Assembly: GCF_963675165.1 (NCBI RefSeq)
Contig: NC_087380.1
Coordinates: 6,270,071 to 6,334,070 of the forward strand
DNA: 64,000 bases
DNA from: Halichondria panicea
Taxonomy: Eukaryota > Porifera > Demospongiae > Suberitida > Halichondriidae
Direction of reading: 5' to 3'
Both the position numbers and the translations under genes were made by a program. The first letter of the stretch is position 1, and every line of letters starts with the position of its first letter. This document shows positions 16,761-32,200 of this stretch, piece by piece. The notes beneath the pieces are model-generated. The model searched no databases. It worked only from the letters and a program-made list of their open reading frames with translations, and was not told the DNA's origin.

Positions 16761-19700
16761 TCATGCTATGATGGGTGATATAGTTCCATTCTCTGGACTA
16801 GTTCTGTTGCTGGAACCCCCGAGAATGGCAGGGCTGCTCATTCTTGGACCACCCCCTGACACGCCCACCTCCACCCTCACCAACGATGCACTCGCACAGT
16901 CCCTGCCCACACTCATGTGCGGCTGTGTCGTCCACTCGTTCAGCAGGGGGTCGTACTTCTCCACAGATGACAGGGGGACTTTTCCATCGTGCCCCCCAAT
17001 AGCGAAAATGCACCCCTCGAGAACGACAGTACTCAGTCCACTACGAGGCGTGGTCAGGGGTGCCACAGATACCCATTGGTTCAAATTGGGGATGTATTTC
17101 TCGACGGAACAATGTTTCTTAGTCGGGCTTGTGTCAGCTCCTCCAATCACGTACACGCATCCAGAGAGAGTCTCAACACCTGGGAACTTTCGAGAGACAG
17201 ACATTGGAGCGATGAGGGACCAGGTCTTGGTGGAGATATTGTAGCACTCGGCAGAGCTCTGATTGGTTCCGTCTGACCCACCAACAGCGTAGATCTTGCC
17301 TAGGGGAGGGGAGGAGATAGTCAGCTTGAGTAACAAGAGTAACATTTACATGGACAAAGTCAAATGAAGTTTCGCTAGACCTCAAAAAGAGCAAGTGCAA
17401 TTTCCGAAAGAAAATATGCATTCAATACCTCTTGTAGAACCAATTTTGAAGAGACCAATAAAAAGCCACCTTTGTTTGGCACAAAGACATTCGATCACGT
17501 GCTTTACCTACATTACTTCACTCACCATCACAGACACAGGCTCCCAGTCCGAACCTCTTACTAGTCATGTCAGGGAGGGGGCTCCACTGGTTAGTACGGG
17601 GGTCATAACACTCGGCACTCTTCAGGGGGGCCACTCCATCAAACCCTCCGACAGCATACAACAATCCTACATAACAAGGAATACATACATGACGCTTGTA
17701 CTACGTACATATGTATGTATGCATGTATATTTTAGACAAACGATATAATTGTTTTAAAGATACAATAGGCTGAGAAATAATCATGAACCTACGTAGTTAT
17801 AATCGGCCTGAGCATATACTATTTAACAACACACGGGGGGGATGCAGAAGTTACAGTGACTGATCTCTTCACTCACCATTAGCAAAGACCACACCCACAC
17901 CATTCCTAGCAATAGACATATCGGCTAGAGACGTCCACTGATCACTCCCCACACTGTAACGTCCCAGTGAGCTCAGGCGTGACGATTCATTGCTACCCCC
18001 CACCAAGTATACCTCGTCACCCTTCTCAGCGTCCGTGGTAACAAGCCCCGCCCCCCAGCTCCCGGTGACCATCTGAGTGAGGAAACGCCATTGTCGGGAG
18101 GAGGGGAGGTACTGCTCTATGGAGGGTGTGCCAGTAAACTCTCTGCGGCCCATACCACCCACCACCAAAATAGCCTGAGGGGATACAAGAATTCGATTGA
18201 AGTGAAAAACACCTGCGCCTTGGCACGAACTCATGTATTGGGAAAATGTGTACACATTTGTACATACATATACATGACTGTACTACCAAGAGATCAAAGA
18301 AAGTTCACACATTTGTGGCTATAGTCAAAACTATGTAGACTTGTGGACTCTGTAAAAATATTTGCATAGTAGCATAAATTAACTATACTCACCTGAGTCT
18401 TATTGAGTGGTGCTCTGGGGCGTGTCTGCTCACTGCTAAACTCCGCCTTCCTCTCGGGCAGCAGATGGCATTCCAGAGCATCCATCAGGAGTGACATAGC
18501 CACTGAGCTTTGTTCGATCATGCCCACCTTACGAGCATGGTCACAGATGTAGGAGGGCGAGAGAAGAGGAAGTCGAACCTGAAGCAAAAACAGTGCATGA
18601 GTGCATTGCAGTATATATATACAAATGACCTTATTAACGTTTTGCAAGCATTACTATTATGCGAAATTTGAGAGTGCTAATGGCTTCGCAAAAATAAGAT
18701 CGCAAAGATCACAAAAACCTAGATACCGATACTGGTATTATAATTACATCACCTTGCCAGACCGTAAAGTTTGATCACAAAGTGTCAACATTTCTGCTGA
18801 TTTGGCTCATTTGCAAAGGTTTTTCGCTCGCAACTGTACAGTAACAGTAGTAATACTGTCAATGGTTGTATAAATATGTGTCCCAGTAGCAGACGTGATA
18901 GGGAATGTACATGAATGGTGTGGACTAGCCTCGATTCCAAATGCGGCCTGGAATCGAGGCTAGTTGTAGACATGTTAAATATTTGATTGCGTGTACCTAC
19001 AGTTTACAGTCAGTGCCTAGTTAGACCATTGAGACAACAAAGCCAAGGCAGGAAAACAAGTGGGCATGCTACCAGTAGATGTGACTGGTTGTTAGTAAAG
19101 AGACAAGCCAGAAGACTTAGACATGCTAACCACTATGCCCTGAGGGCCCACACTACAAAGCTGCAACAGACAAAGCTGCTTTAGGAGCCAATGGAGTGAT
19201 GCATGACAAAGACGACTGGCTATCAACCCACATAATAAGCAGATCACTCGTAGGCAATGAACTGACTCAAACGCCTACACAACAAAGGACATAACGTTAA
19301 CAAAGAAATACATCACTAAAACATGAGTTTGACCTCCACAGCTATGCAAAGAATTAGAGTAGGAAGGTGTCATCCCTTGTCCAAATATCTGATTCAATAC
19401 AAAAAATAATTACCTAGCATGTGAACTATTCGACTGTGCATGAACTTCACCAGAATTGATCAATATTTACCTCTGTAACAGCAGGATACTCATTCTATTA
19501 ACACTTCATATATAATTATATATATATACGTGCAGATTACCTCGTTCTAAATCTCACACCTTTTTCAAAAGCTGTGTCAGGTACTTGTCCCTGTTGGCAG
19601 GATCGTACTTGATCCACGTTACCACGGCATCAAACACACTCTCCTCAGACGACACATTCAAATCATTTGCTGAGAAAATCTCCAAAACTTGCCCGAGAGG

Positions 19701-20426
19701 TAGTTTCAGAAATTCTTCAGAGCTAACAACTTCAGGGAAATTTTTTCTCGTGAATTCGTCTGCAATTTTTTTCAGCTCGAAACAAGAGAGCATGTCAGCA
19801 AACGATCGAACTCCGAGACAATTGGACACACCCAGATGACGCCTCATAAACTCAGAGCAAGCATTTGTGACTGGAATCACTTGCAGCATACAAGAAGCTG
19901 CAAATATCTCTTGAATGTTACTTGTAGTCAGTGTGATCTCTGACGTGTAGAAATAGTTTACGAGCGATTCGAGCGCCTCCATTGTGATTCCATGCATCTC
20001 TACACTGCTTTGGCTTCCTTCTGAGTACGAGCTAGTGAACATTGCGCTGAAATAGGGACTACAAGCAGTAAGCACGGCTTTGTGAGCAGGGATGGTGGCA
20101 TCGTTAACGACTAGGGTAATATCGGAGAAGGTGTGAGAGGATCGGAGCTGGTTGAGCTCGTACAGTACTGAGTTGCTGTGCCCGTGCCAAGTGAAGCGTA
20201 CAGAGACTGGAGAGGGTGTGTGGCTGGGGTGGGAGGAGGCGAGGCTCTCCTCAGTAGCACGGGAGCGGGGATGACCCTGTGAGATTGAAAAATAAGTTAT
20301 CCTTCTGTGTGCACAATGGTGGTACAGAATGATTGTTCAGATATTGCTCAGCTGTACACTACCAGCAAGCTTATACAGCTAGCTGGGATCCAGTAGACTC
20401 ACCCTTCTATATAGCCCAGCACTCAT
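16761..20426 (-). CDS. BTB-BACK-Kelch protein (KLHL family, Cul3 adaptor)
   Basis: Six exons: 20403-20426, 19560-20276, 18393-18578, 17877-18174, 17526-17666, 16761-17299; 634 aa, all junctions in frame. The start is MSAGLYRR in a 24-nt first coding exon. The BTB domain (about 45-160) contains HTFSDITLVVNDATIPAHKA and LTACSPYFSAMFTSSYSE. The BACK domain (about 165-265) contains FADMLSCFELKKIADEF and LLKKVRLPLLSPSYI, spliced at LLKK|VRLPLL. Six kelch blades follow, each with a GG doublet and a downstream W (VVGGMGRRE, LVGGSNESS, AVGGFDGVA, AVGGSDGTN, VIGGADTSP, AIGGHDGKV). Such proteins recruit substrates to cullin-3 ubiquitin ligases through the kelch propeller. It resembles the KLHL12/18/20 group, but I cannot assign orthology. 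An extra ~45 aa Ser/Pro/His stretch precedes the BTB. Confidence 0.93.
18923..18963. repeat. Short perfect-arm hairpin
   Basis: Arms CTAGCCTCGATTCCA and TGGAATCGAGGCTAG with a ~9-nt loop, in a Kelch-gene intron. The same hairpin (TTAGCCTCRATCCCAG ... CTGGAATCGAGGCTAA) recurs near 46968-47021 and 60950-61001, so it is a small dispersed foldback sequence. Confidence 0.8.
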
Positions 20427-20576
20427 GACAAACACTCCTGCAGCACTGATGATTCTTGGACAGAAGTATTTAGCAGAGAATCTTCTACTCTTGATCTCAT
20501 GTTTGTTGTGTCGATCAGATTGCTATGAATATTAACTGCTTCATTAATAGAGGGGTCAAAGGTCATCTTCTAGCAA
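20427..20576. promoter_or_regulatory. Putative bidirectional promoter, Kelch gene / HAUS3
   Basis: 150 bp between divergent start codons. No clear TATA or CCAAT box was recognised. The assignment is from gene geometry only. Confidence 0.45.
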
Positions 20577-23500
20577 ATGGACAGTTCAAAGTTCACAGAC
20601 TTTTCTCAAGAATTGAAAATGACCGTAGATGTTGCCCAGTTGCAGTCATCATTTCAAGCCTCATTATTGGAGCTAGGGTACACTGGAAATGTGGGCCAAT
20701 TGCCATCAAATTTAGGGCAAAATGAGAAGTTATTTGGCTTTGTCAAAGCTGTCACGGAAAGGTTGAACAGAAAACACCATCTCACTTCAACAGAGACTGC
20801 GGAGTATGAAAAGCTCAAAGAGTCCGGAGCCACCTTGAAGGTAACTATTTGCATAAATCGGGTGCATAGTTTTATCTCGTGTGATGTGCAGGGAGAAGCG
20901 CTGCAGGAAGCTGTGTCTCGGTTGAGTGGATCAGGGGGTCAAAGGTCATCAGAGGCGGTTTCCAAGGAGGTAGAGGAGCTCAAGTTACAAGTAGCTAGTG
21001 CCAAGAGTCATCTGTCCACTCTCACCGCCGTTAAGGGGAAACTGAGGTATGTTATAATTTTGTCAATCACTTTATTGTACTACACACACAGTGACTCGAT
21101 CAATAGCATTTCAATCGGGTTTTGTAGCTGTACGTTTATTTGCTATATGAGGACTGCTGTTATTGTATGTGCTTGTTGCAGTGAGCACTATGCTTCTCTG
21201 GCCCACGAGCGAGATGATCTAGAGGCACAAAAGACCACTTGTCAGCGGCAACTGCAAGCATCCATGGAGAAAGCAGACCAAGACAATGCTGAGGTGAGGA
21301 GTATCTAATTATTATTATAGCTTGTATAATACAGCACACACATAGCCTCATTTTCAGGCCTTTTTTCACGATACACAAGTGCACATGTACTGTACTACGT
21401 CTTTAGTCATAGACACTATAGTACAACTGTATGAATCAGCTCCCTTGCCCCCGCCCCCACAAACACAGCTTAACAACGCTGCCCAAGAATTGGACTCATC
21501 AGTCCAGTCAGTGTGTCAGTTCCACGGTGAAGACTCTAAACCACCCCCTGGCAGATTCCTGAGCCAGGTATCTCAAGATGACTACTTTGCCTCGGAGAGA
21601 AAGTACCTCACAGAACTCACTGCATACTCTAAGAAACAATTCTTTGAGGTGAGCTCAGAAGATACACACTGCACCCAAATAAGCGCCACTTGGACATTTC
21701 ACTCATAATGTGAATTTTTTCCTCCGTCATTATTTTAGTTGCTTTAATTCTTTATTATTATACATGTATGTTCGCTACACTTGTTTTACAAAAAAACAAC
21801 CTCCCCAGGGCATAGTGAACATGGTGTCTGGTGACTCTGAGGGTGGTGACCTGGACCTGGGGGACAGGGAGGGACTGTTGTTAAGGGGATTCTCTCAGGA
21901 ACAGTACCACGCCCACTGTCAGGAATTGGCCCGATTACAAGCTGTGTAAGTGGGCCTGTGCGATTAATTTTTCCTTATTGCTTTTGAAGTTACGAATTAA
22001 GTCCCTGTTCAATTATTGGTTAACCACGAGGCTGTTTACGTATGTTGTAGAGTTAGTGATATTCGTTCTGTGTGAGGGTTGATGCTTATTTTTTGTTTCA
22101 GATACCCAGTCACTGAGATGAAGTACTTGAATGCCAAGATGGCTGAGCAGTACTCTGTATCAGCAGCTGCAATAGCAACGGAGAATTTGTCAACCCTGAG
22201 GCAACCTGGCAGTCAGTTGGAACCAGCTGCACTAAGGTTAGAACATATACTTCAGAACGTGCATGCATGTGTAACCATGCAGGAACTATTAATGGGCTCC
22301 TAATGTAACTCTGGCTATGTGATGTACTGTACAGTGTGTGTACGCGTAGCATGGTTGTTTATATATGCAGTATATAATTATATAGCACCTAATGCATGAT
22401 TTATAAACAGGGAACAAATATCTGTGAAGCAGACTCAACGCTCAGGACTCGAGTGTCAGATTCAAGAGATGTGCTTGACTGTGTTGCCCGCCCTCCTCAA
22501 GGACATGGCCACCCTGAAAGTGACAACTGTCCTCCACGGAGACCACGACCTCAAACTGGCCAGACAGGAATACTTCAACTCCAAACAGACAAAAGTGAGT
22601 ACAAAAATGAATATAATTTACGTAGTTTTGTACCGTGGTTAGTGCTTCTTAGTTGTGTTCTAAAATACATAGTTTTGTCGTGTAAGTAAATGTACTTATT
22701 GTTAGGTTATAGAGAGCCTCCAGTCTCAAAGAGCCCGTCATGAGCTGCTGTCCATGTTGTACGAGGTGGAGCTACGGAGACACAGGGAGACTCACCGCCT
22801 CCTCTCTGCCACTAAGAAACAGCTGGACAAATGGAAGTCCAGCCGAGACCAAAGATTGGTATCCTTGACATAATTTATGACCTATCTACAGCTTAGAACT
22901 CACCTCAGTGCACTTCACTCTCTTCCTGTATGTTCGTTTTGTCATAGCTTTTAGTTTACGCATTGCAAGTTTGAAATTCCTTAACTTGTTTGTAAGCTAC
23001 GTATAAAAAGTGCCACATTAGTGGACTCTAGTGCTCCTAGACAGACTGTTGATTCTGGTGATACTTTCACCCAAACCGCCTGCGCTCTTCTTGGTCTAAG
23101 CTCTACTCCAGAGGCTCCATTCATCACCATTGACTCACTTAAGGCTGCATTCAAGCAGCTGGCCCAAAGACTAACCACAGCTGAGGATGTACTACAAGCT
23201 ATGTTTATGGAACAAGAGGATTTGATGGAAGAACAGTAAGTGATAATAATAATATTATTATGACTACATTCAATGCCCGCCCCTATGCCCATCATTTATT
23301 ATTCACAGGCATCAGCATCATGACAGCTTGGTTTACAGTGTATTCCACAACTCAGAGAAGCCTGTGCTGACCATTGAAGAATACCAAGCTGAGTACATTC
23401 GCCTAAAGTCTGTGGTGACCACAATGGAAAAGAACATCAAAGCTCTATTGAAGCAGTTCGACAGTCACCGAAAGACTATCAGTTCAGATTCTTCCCTTAC

Positions 23501-23612
23501 CACTGAGAGAAAACTATTTGTTCATTTCTTCATAGACTCTAATAAACTACACGATGTCATAGGAGAGATTACCAAAAGAATCGACACCATTACAGCCACC
23601 ATAGAACAATAA
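20577..23612 (+). CDS. HAUS3: Augmin (HAUS) complex subunit 3
   Basis: Ten exons: 20577-20840, 20892-21046, 21182-21293, 21469-21648, 21809-21945, 22102-22236, 22411-22594, 22706-22858, 22997-23235, 23309-23612; 620 aa, close to the ~600 aa of animal HAUS3. Recognition rests on ordered short matches: the N-terminal FGFVKAVTERL region, LKESGATLKGEALQEAV, LTAYSKKQFFEGIV (vertebrate LTLYTKKQFFQGI), GDHDLKLARQEYFNSKQ and LLSMLYEVELRRHRE. Most of the chain is predicted coiled coil. Augmin recruits gamma-tubulin to existing spindle microtubules to nucleate branches. The 22997 acceptor (TTTGTAAG) is weak and is the least certain junction, but it keeps frame. Some introns are very short (51 bp at 20841-20891). 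Confidence 0.9.
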
Positions 23613-24033
23613 TATTTTTTACATATTTTATTAATTGATTTGTGATGTACAATCGCGACTGACCGTCTTGATTTGATTCATTACATTTTTTCATCGAAAT
23701 ATTGAAAATTAATTAATTAATTCATGCATTAATAATTAATAGGAGGCCATTATAGAGGATTCTTACGAGAGGGTCTTCTGGACCAAAGGTCACCACAGTG
23801 CCAGAGAAGTATAATCAAGGCCAGCTAAAAACAAGTTATAATGACATCCTATATAGCAACTAAGAAGTAGAGCAATTACCGTACACGTCTTTCCCATAAC
23901 ATTTTACAGCTGGATCTAGATCATGTATTACAAGGCAATTAATTGATCAGGATACTGAATTTAACACCATAATAACATTTATACTTATGTACAACACCAT
24001 GGAGATAAAAATGTTTCTTTTGAGGGAAGTGGT
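23613..24033. other. Convergent intergenic spacer
   Basis: AT-rich spacer between the 3' ends of HAUS3 and histone H4. It includes an ATTAATTAATTAATTC run. No further gene is seen. Confidence 0.6.
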
Positions 24034-24049
24034 GGCTCTTAGAAGAGCC
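24034..24049 (-). terminator. Histone mRNA 3' stem-loop
   Basis: On the minus strand GGCTCTTCTAAGAGCC matches the 16-nt replication-dependent histone stem-loop (6-bp stem, 4-nt loop). It sits 27 nt beyond the H4 stop and is followed by ACCA. A purine-rich CAAAAGAAAC at 24013-24022 fits the U7 snRNP-binding downstream element. Such mRNAs are cleaved without polyadenylation. Confidence 0.93.
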
Positions 24050-24076
24050 AGTTTGATGGAAGATGGGAGATGAGAT

Positions 24077-25492
<1,416 letters not shown>

Positions 25493-28400
25493 CTACAATG
25501 TGGTTGAATCAGTTTTTTCAGTGCTCCCTCCTATCACTACGGAAGGTGCTTTAGATACTGGGCTTTTATTTAGACCATCTTGAGATTGTACATCACTGCT
25601 TGTTGGGTTAGTAGCTTCCGTACGCTTGCTAGAAAAGTCGAAAGCACTCTCTCTACTTGTTTCATCTTTAGGGTCGTCACGACGACACACTTGATACCAC
25701 ACAACCAGGGCAACGATGAGGGCTAACAGGACGACAGCAAAGAGACCTCCCACCACACCAGCTACAACGGCAGTGTTGCTGCCGCTGCTCTGAGGACAGC
25801 TAGAAGTAAGACCATGACCTGTGCACAAACCAGAAGAGTTTCATGACATAATTATTACAAGCACTTTATACCATACTTTATAGCAGGTAAATTTCATGGG
25901 GTACAAAATTCGTTATTTTTGTGAACAAACTAACCTTGACGAAAATGTTACCAATGCAGTGCATGTAATAAAGCAAACGAACATTTTATTCATGAAAATT
26001 ACTAGCTATACGGAAGTTAGAACTTTTAAAAGCACATCTTTGGAAAAATACTAAGAGCTTCACTCAGTAAAGTTAATTCCCCTATAGACTTAATTTAATA
26101 GCTGCCCCGGGGCATCTTTATGTTTGTCTTACAGTCAGGTTGGCATGAGACAATCACACTAGTTTTATCTAGCGCAAGACCTCTACGTTTAAAGCGAGAC
26201 TACGTTTTGCTACACTTAACAAAATGGTGCTATGAGGTCGCCTTAAAAAGAGATGTTACGGTACATGTAGGATAATCACCTGCTGTGCAGACAGGCTGAA
26301 GGTTGCAGGTGGGCTGGAGGGCAGTGAATCTGTTCAGTTGTGGTGAAGTGTCGCAGCAACTTCCCAGCTCACTGCTCGAGTCACAGCACTCTGCATAATA
26401 GACACACTTCTGCTGAGAAGCACACCAGCTACACTCTCGCACACCCAGACAGGAGCTGTGGAGGCAACAAAGAAAAAAGTATACTTATTGTAAGTCTTCA
26501 TTATAATCAAATTATTGTAGTTTTCATTTTATTGGACGGACAAACTGTCACATTTTTCGCAGATTGTAACAAGCGCAAAGTTTATTTGTGTGGGTGCTCA
26601 ATATCAAAGGGGATCGAGGCTGCCGTTCTCCACAAAAGTGTTACCTTAATGTGACCCATATAGTATAAGACACTCCATGCATCTCTACTCATGTACTAGC
26701 TTATGTGCTCCTGACACCATTCAGGCAATATGTTTTTGTAATTTCAAGCACGCGTTCAATTTTGAGTAGCTTCTCAGGGGATTCACCTGACACGAAATAA
26801 CGTATGTACATGTACTGCGAATCACTGAATTTAGCCCTTCAACATTTAACGTACAGTCTCTTTCATAGCCACCACCTTTATTAGCATTAACACAGACTAC
26901 TTACTTTTGAGTGGCTTTGCAGTTGCAGTTTTGGTTGAAGCAGGTGTTTGTTTGTGTTGGGTTGGAAACGGCGGCTACTGCTACCTCGTAGTTGACTGGC
27001 TCCAAGCTCTTTGGTGCCGGACACGCCAACTGAATGCTGCAAGGTGGGGTAGATACAGACATGAGATACAGACATGAGAGGAGGAGGAATAAAGTGGCTA
27101 GTTCAAGTCATACGGACTGTAATGTAGTTCAGCAATACAGACTCATCATACAGACCTCTGGTGGTGTAAGAATATAGGCTGCTCACTGGTACATGCATAT
27201 CCCATCCCGTACAGTGTCAGGCATACACATACTTTTTCCAATATCACCCACTCTTCCTCACTATCCCTCTACCCCACTCTTCCCCACTATCACCCACTCT
27301 TCTATTTCTTCCGCTAAGAGTAGATACACTTATCTATTCTTGCTAGAGTATCTACTCTCGCTTCCGCACACTCCTTCCCCTTCCTTTTCTACTCTCTCCA
27401 ACCATTATCATACTGTACTTACGATCTAGCTAGGCACTCTTCTCTGCAGTAGCACGGACACTCGCAGCCTCCGGGGGAGAAGGTCTCGCAATCCTGACAC
27501 ACCAATCCATCACGCTAATAAGTGTTATGGAGAAACAGTAATTACATTGATTTGTGCTGGTACATGTATGAACAGATTAATTAAGGTAGTATGCAGAATG
27601 TCTTCAGCGAATGGAGAAGTTACAGTTACTGTACTGAGTACGCACATGTATAAGGCACCACACTATAAGCACCACACTATAGGCACCATACTATAGGTAG
27701 CACACTATAGGCAGCACACTATAGGCAGCACACTATAGGCAGCAGCACACTATAGGCAGCACACTATAGGCACCATACTATAGGCAGCATACTATAGGCA
27801 CCATACTATAGGCAGCATACTATAGGCACCATACTATAGGCAGCACACTATAGGCACCACACTATAGGCACCACACTATAGGCACCACACTATAGGCAGC
27901 ACACTATAGGTACCACACTATAGGTACCACACTATAGGCACCACACTATAGGTACCACACTATAGGCACCACACTATAGGTATACCACTCTATAGGCACC
28001 ACACTCTATAGGTACCACACTATAGGTACCACACTATAGGCAGCACACTATAGGCAGCACACTATAGGTACCACACTATAGGCAGCACACTATAGGCAGC
28101 ACACTATAGGCAGCACACTATAGGCAGCACACTATAGAACAACATTTGTTGCAAATTTTAGACCAAGCTACATTCAGGGAATAATAATTATCACTCGATA
28201 ATGTGCAATCCAATAAAGGCTATTCTGTAGCTATGCTTCTACCAATGTGCACATGATTGGAGCTTATACACACAACAATGTACATGTTCAGCACATTGAT
28301 TATTAAGAAGACACTTACACTACAGAAGCAGAGGATGCCACACTGCCTTGTCTCTTCCATGACCACCATAAATGCATTGGTGCCAGGGATGCGCTGGATC

Positions 28401-29221
28401 TGAAACAGAACAAAAACGCATCACTTAATTGTTAATAAAATCAAACAGGTACATTATCAACAGAGGGGGAGGGGCAAGCTACAGGTACAACGTCAAAACA
28501 GTAGACGGACCTAAAATAAAAAATATCATATGTACAAATTTAGGAGGTCCTTGCAACTATTTACAGTAAGCTATAATTATAGAGTACATACAACATGTAC
28601 GTATGACTATAAAGACACACCTAATCACACAATCAATGTTGAATTGATCACACTAGCAGTCACTCACCACATAATTGATACAGCCTCCTCCCGTTCCCCT
28701 CACTTCATCATCTTTGGTGATATCCAGCTGGAAGGAAGACAGTGTACATGTAGTCAACTAACACACGCATGTACACCTACAGAACTTGACAACAATACGT
28801 AAATGTAGCTACATGCATATACAGTGCCAGGACAGTACGTACAACTATAAAGTGTGTTAATCACTAGCGGACAATCACTTACGCTATAGAACCTCCTCGT
28901 TTCCACGCCAACCACAAAGTAATCCTCACACTCTCGTTTGGTAACCAAGTTCCCCTGCAGGCTAGTAAACAGTACCCGGATAGCATCGAGTCGATTATTC
29001 TGAAATGGTCGCTCCAGAAACAAAGCCCCTCCCCTGTACATGCCGCTGTGGACCACCACCTCATCGTAGATGATGCTACCGAGATCGTCGATAATGAAGC
29101 AGCTGACTTGGCTGCTCCCTTCGCAGAGTGGGAGGGCTTGGCGGACAAAGCCTCGTAGTGAATCCAGAGTGAGCTCAGCAGCTACTACAGCCAAGGTACT
29201 GCTGCCGTTAAATGCGTTGTC

Positions 29222-29275
<54 letters not shown>

Positions 29276-32200
29276 TGGGTGTGGGGGTAATATCAGCATG
29301 TGTGCTATGCAAATTGCTTAGGAAACAATCACGCATACGACCAAGAGTGCATGTCATGATAGGACTCATGATAACAATGTAACCTTATCCTAATAGCACT
29401 TGACTGACAGTCACGACAATAAAACTACATGCATCAATGACAAAGACGGTGCACAATCAATGAGACCACACCCACAACAGCATTAACTGATCATTATACT
29501 GCACCTTTCAGAAGAGGGTGTCCTAACAGCATAGCCGACAGAGACTGAGAGTCGTGATCCTTCTCTAAGCCCCTCGGTTGGGGGTGTGAGTGTGAGGAGT
29601 GAGGGGTGTGCTTGTGACGCTGTGTACCAGTTGCTGTTACGGGGGCGATACTCGGGCACAAACTGTGTGGGCGGGTAGGTGAGGTACGCTCCACTGGGTG
29701 TGGCCAGGTGACTGCAGAGATGGATAGAAATGTTAAACAAAGTGTTAAGTTCACCTCACACCAACACGAGCTTGCTCAAGCATGTACCCTACCACTGTTC
29801 ACACTCTAGACTAAGATACTGTAGCATCATCATAAATATAGCCTCGTCCCCACGCCTACTTCCTCTATAAAGCACTCGACATTGCAGTTCGATTAATATA
29901 TTAAGTGCCACCTTACGACAGTCTATAAGAGAAATGGCCAGTACAATATTCTTTATATCACATACCGTCTAGAGATGTAGTCACTGGGTGTATTGCTCCT
30001 GTCGACCCATTGTGAGGCAACGACTGAGCCTAGGGCAATCTCTGTCGCCACGCCCGCTGTCACCCAAGAGGGACGGCTCCCAGTTCCTTGTATGTAGGCG
30101 GACACTTCCTGTACGAGGTTCTGGTCATCGGCTGTGGGGGGTTGGCTGGGGGAGGTCAGTTGGAACGATAGGCGGTCTGAAAATGATAGAGGGTGGGAAA
30201 AATGAGACGAATGGACAGATAAAACACGAGCACTACCATGATTACACAATGACAATTTTGCCAGGGCATTTTTAAATGCACTTTGCTTGTACACACACCA
30301 AAGGTTCTATCTGAGAACACTCCAGTACTGATCAAACAGTTGTCCCACCTGTGAGAGAAGCTTTACAGAAGTAGTCACAACGTGGCGAGGTTGGTGCTGA
30401 CAGTGGCAGGTTGTGGTAGAGGGGTGGGCCAGATGGACGGGACGAGTAGGTTCCTGTAGGGGGCGGGGTTATGGGGAGGGGAGGGGTGCATTCTGATGGA
30501 CATACATGTATAGCTGGGAAAACTGTAATTGGATATAAGAGGTACTTCAAAGGGCTATACATTATATTTGTGAAAGCAACACATCATTAGATTCAATTTA
30601 GAGCAGACATCCTCGGGGGCAGACTAGCAATGGCTGTAATAAAGAGGTGGCCTGCTAAACACAGGTCCAATATAATTTATTATGGAGGGTGACCATTACT
30701 GGACATTCTGTGATCATTAAATAAATGCCATGTGAAACTCTGTAACTACTGTATTTCAAAAAACAAATCAAAGCGTACCTTGAACATTGGCGCTCGTTTG
30801 GAGTGTTGCCACGGTAACATCCTCATCGGCAACGATAACACAGACGTACATGGCCCCACTGTCAGTGCAGTGATACCGGGCAGGCACTTGCCTCACTACA
30901 AACGCAAAGTCTGTTTCAGCAGCAGTTGACTGTACAAGGAGTGTCTTAGTGACCGCTGCTGATAGGATGGTGCCGACGCTATGAGGGGGGAGGGGGGTTG
31001 GGTGAGTGAGTTCACATTGAGATAATATACATTGACTAATGATGTCATACAAGTATCAGTGTAGGTCGATCTTTACAATCTTCTTTTGCTCGCAAAGTGT
31101 GCATAATAATTTAATGCTCGCGAAACATTGTAGTAACTCAAAAATTCTTGTTGAAGGCTTTAACTATAATTATAATTATATGACGGACGGATTGAAGGAT
31201 TGGCACCACTTCACTTTTGTAGTATTTTGCCCGTATTATTTAGCTACGTATTATCCTCACCTAGTGCCATTCAGCACGGACACATCAACCTTCCCCATTG
31301 TTTCAGACTCTGACTCAGTAACAGGCACGTCCCCGAGAACATTGCTGGGCAGCAAAGGATGAAACAGAAGCTGATTGTTGTAATCGAACGCAAACGGGTA
31401 CGAGGACTTTCGCTCGGCAAGACGAGTGAGGGCGACAGAGAACAGGTGTTGCCAGGGTAACTCGGCATGAAGGACACCAATCAGTTGTGTTCCATTGATC
31501 ACAGGACGAGAAATAGTCAACACCCCCTCTGAGAGAGAAACAATACAACAAGAATATTAAAGTAGAGTATTCGTGAATTTGGTAAGGATCATCAACTAAA
31601 AATATATAAGCCTGGTCTGTAAAAAATGAGTAAGTACCGAAGAGAAACATATCAGCTACTGCCTACAAGAATAAGTAGATAACTTTGTAGGTGGCTAAAT
31701 AGACCATCCAACTACGTCATGTAGAGTATAATACCGTAATTGATGTAATTACAGCGCCACTCTAAACACGAAATTTTCGGCCATAAGTATAGCATCATAT
31801 AAATTCATTTGTTTTGTATACATAATTATAGTCTCACAAAAATAATTTTTTTTCTTCTGACGCTGTAATTACATCAATTACGGTAAGCCCATTCACTCAT
31901 GGACGAGCAAATGTGTAGTGAAAATGAAACATGTCATGCCAACACATTGACCTAAGGGATGATCATACGTACCTTGTGATATGCTGCTGGTGGCTCTTCC
32001 AGTGATTGGACTGGACGACTGTGGGGGGTCTGACGGGAGGGGGTAGAATCTCCCGGCCAGGGGTTGAAGAACAAGCGGAGTGTTGTCGTTCAATATCACA
32101 TTGACACCTCCACCACGACCAATCTGTAGGCCATGGAGACAAACCACGGTAAGTTCACAAGTGAAGTAGAGCAACTAGTAAGAGAATGGCACTTCAGAGG

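Noticed and set aside
16768-17276. Open frames on the plus strand across 16768-17276
   Set aside because: They are antisense shadows of the last Kelch exon.
27653-28137. Possible CRISPR-like array (also considered for 37369-38004)
   Set aside because: Units are contiguous 14-bp or 47-bp tandem repeats with no unique spacers, in introns of an animal gene.
28754-29299. 181-aa frame starting MLILPPHPRAHTHTH as an independent gene
   Set aside because: Its start is translated (AC)n microsatellite; the real content is the CACHD1-like exon 28883-29222.
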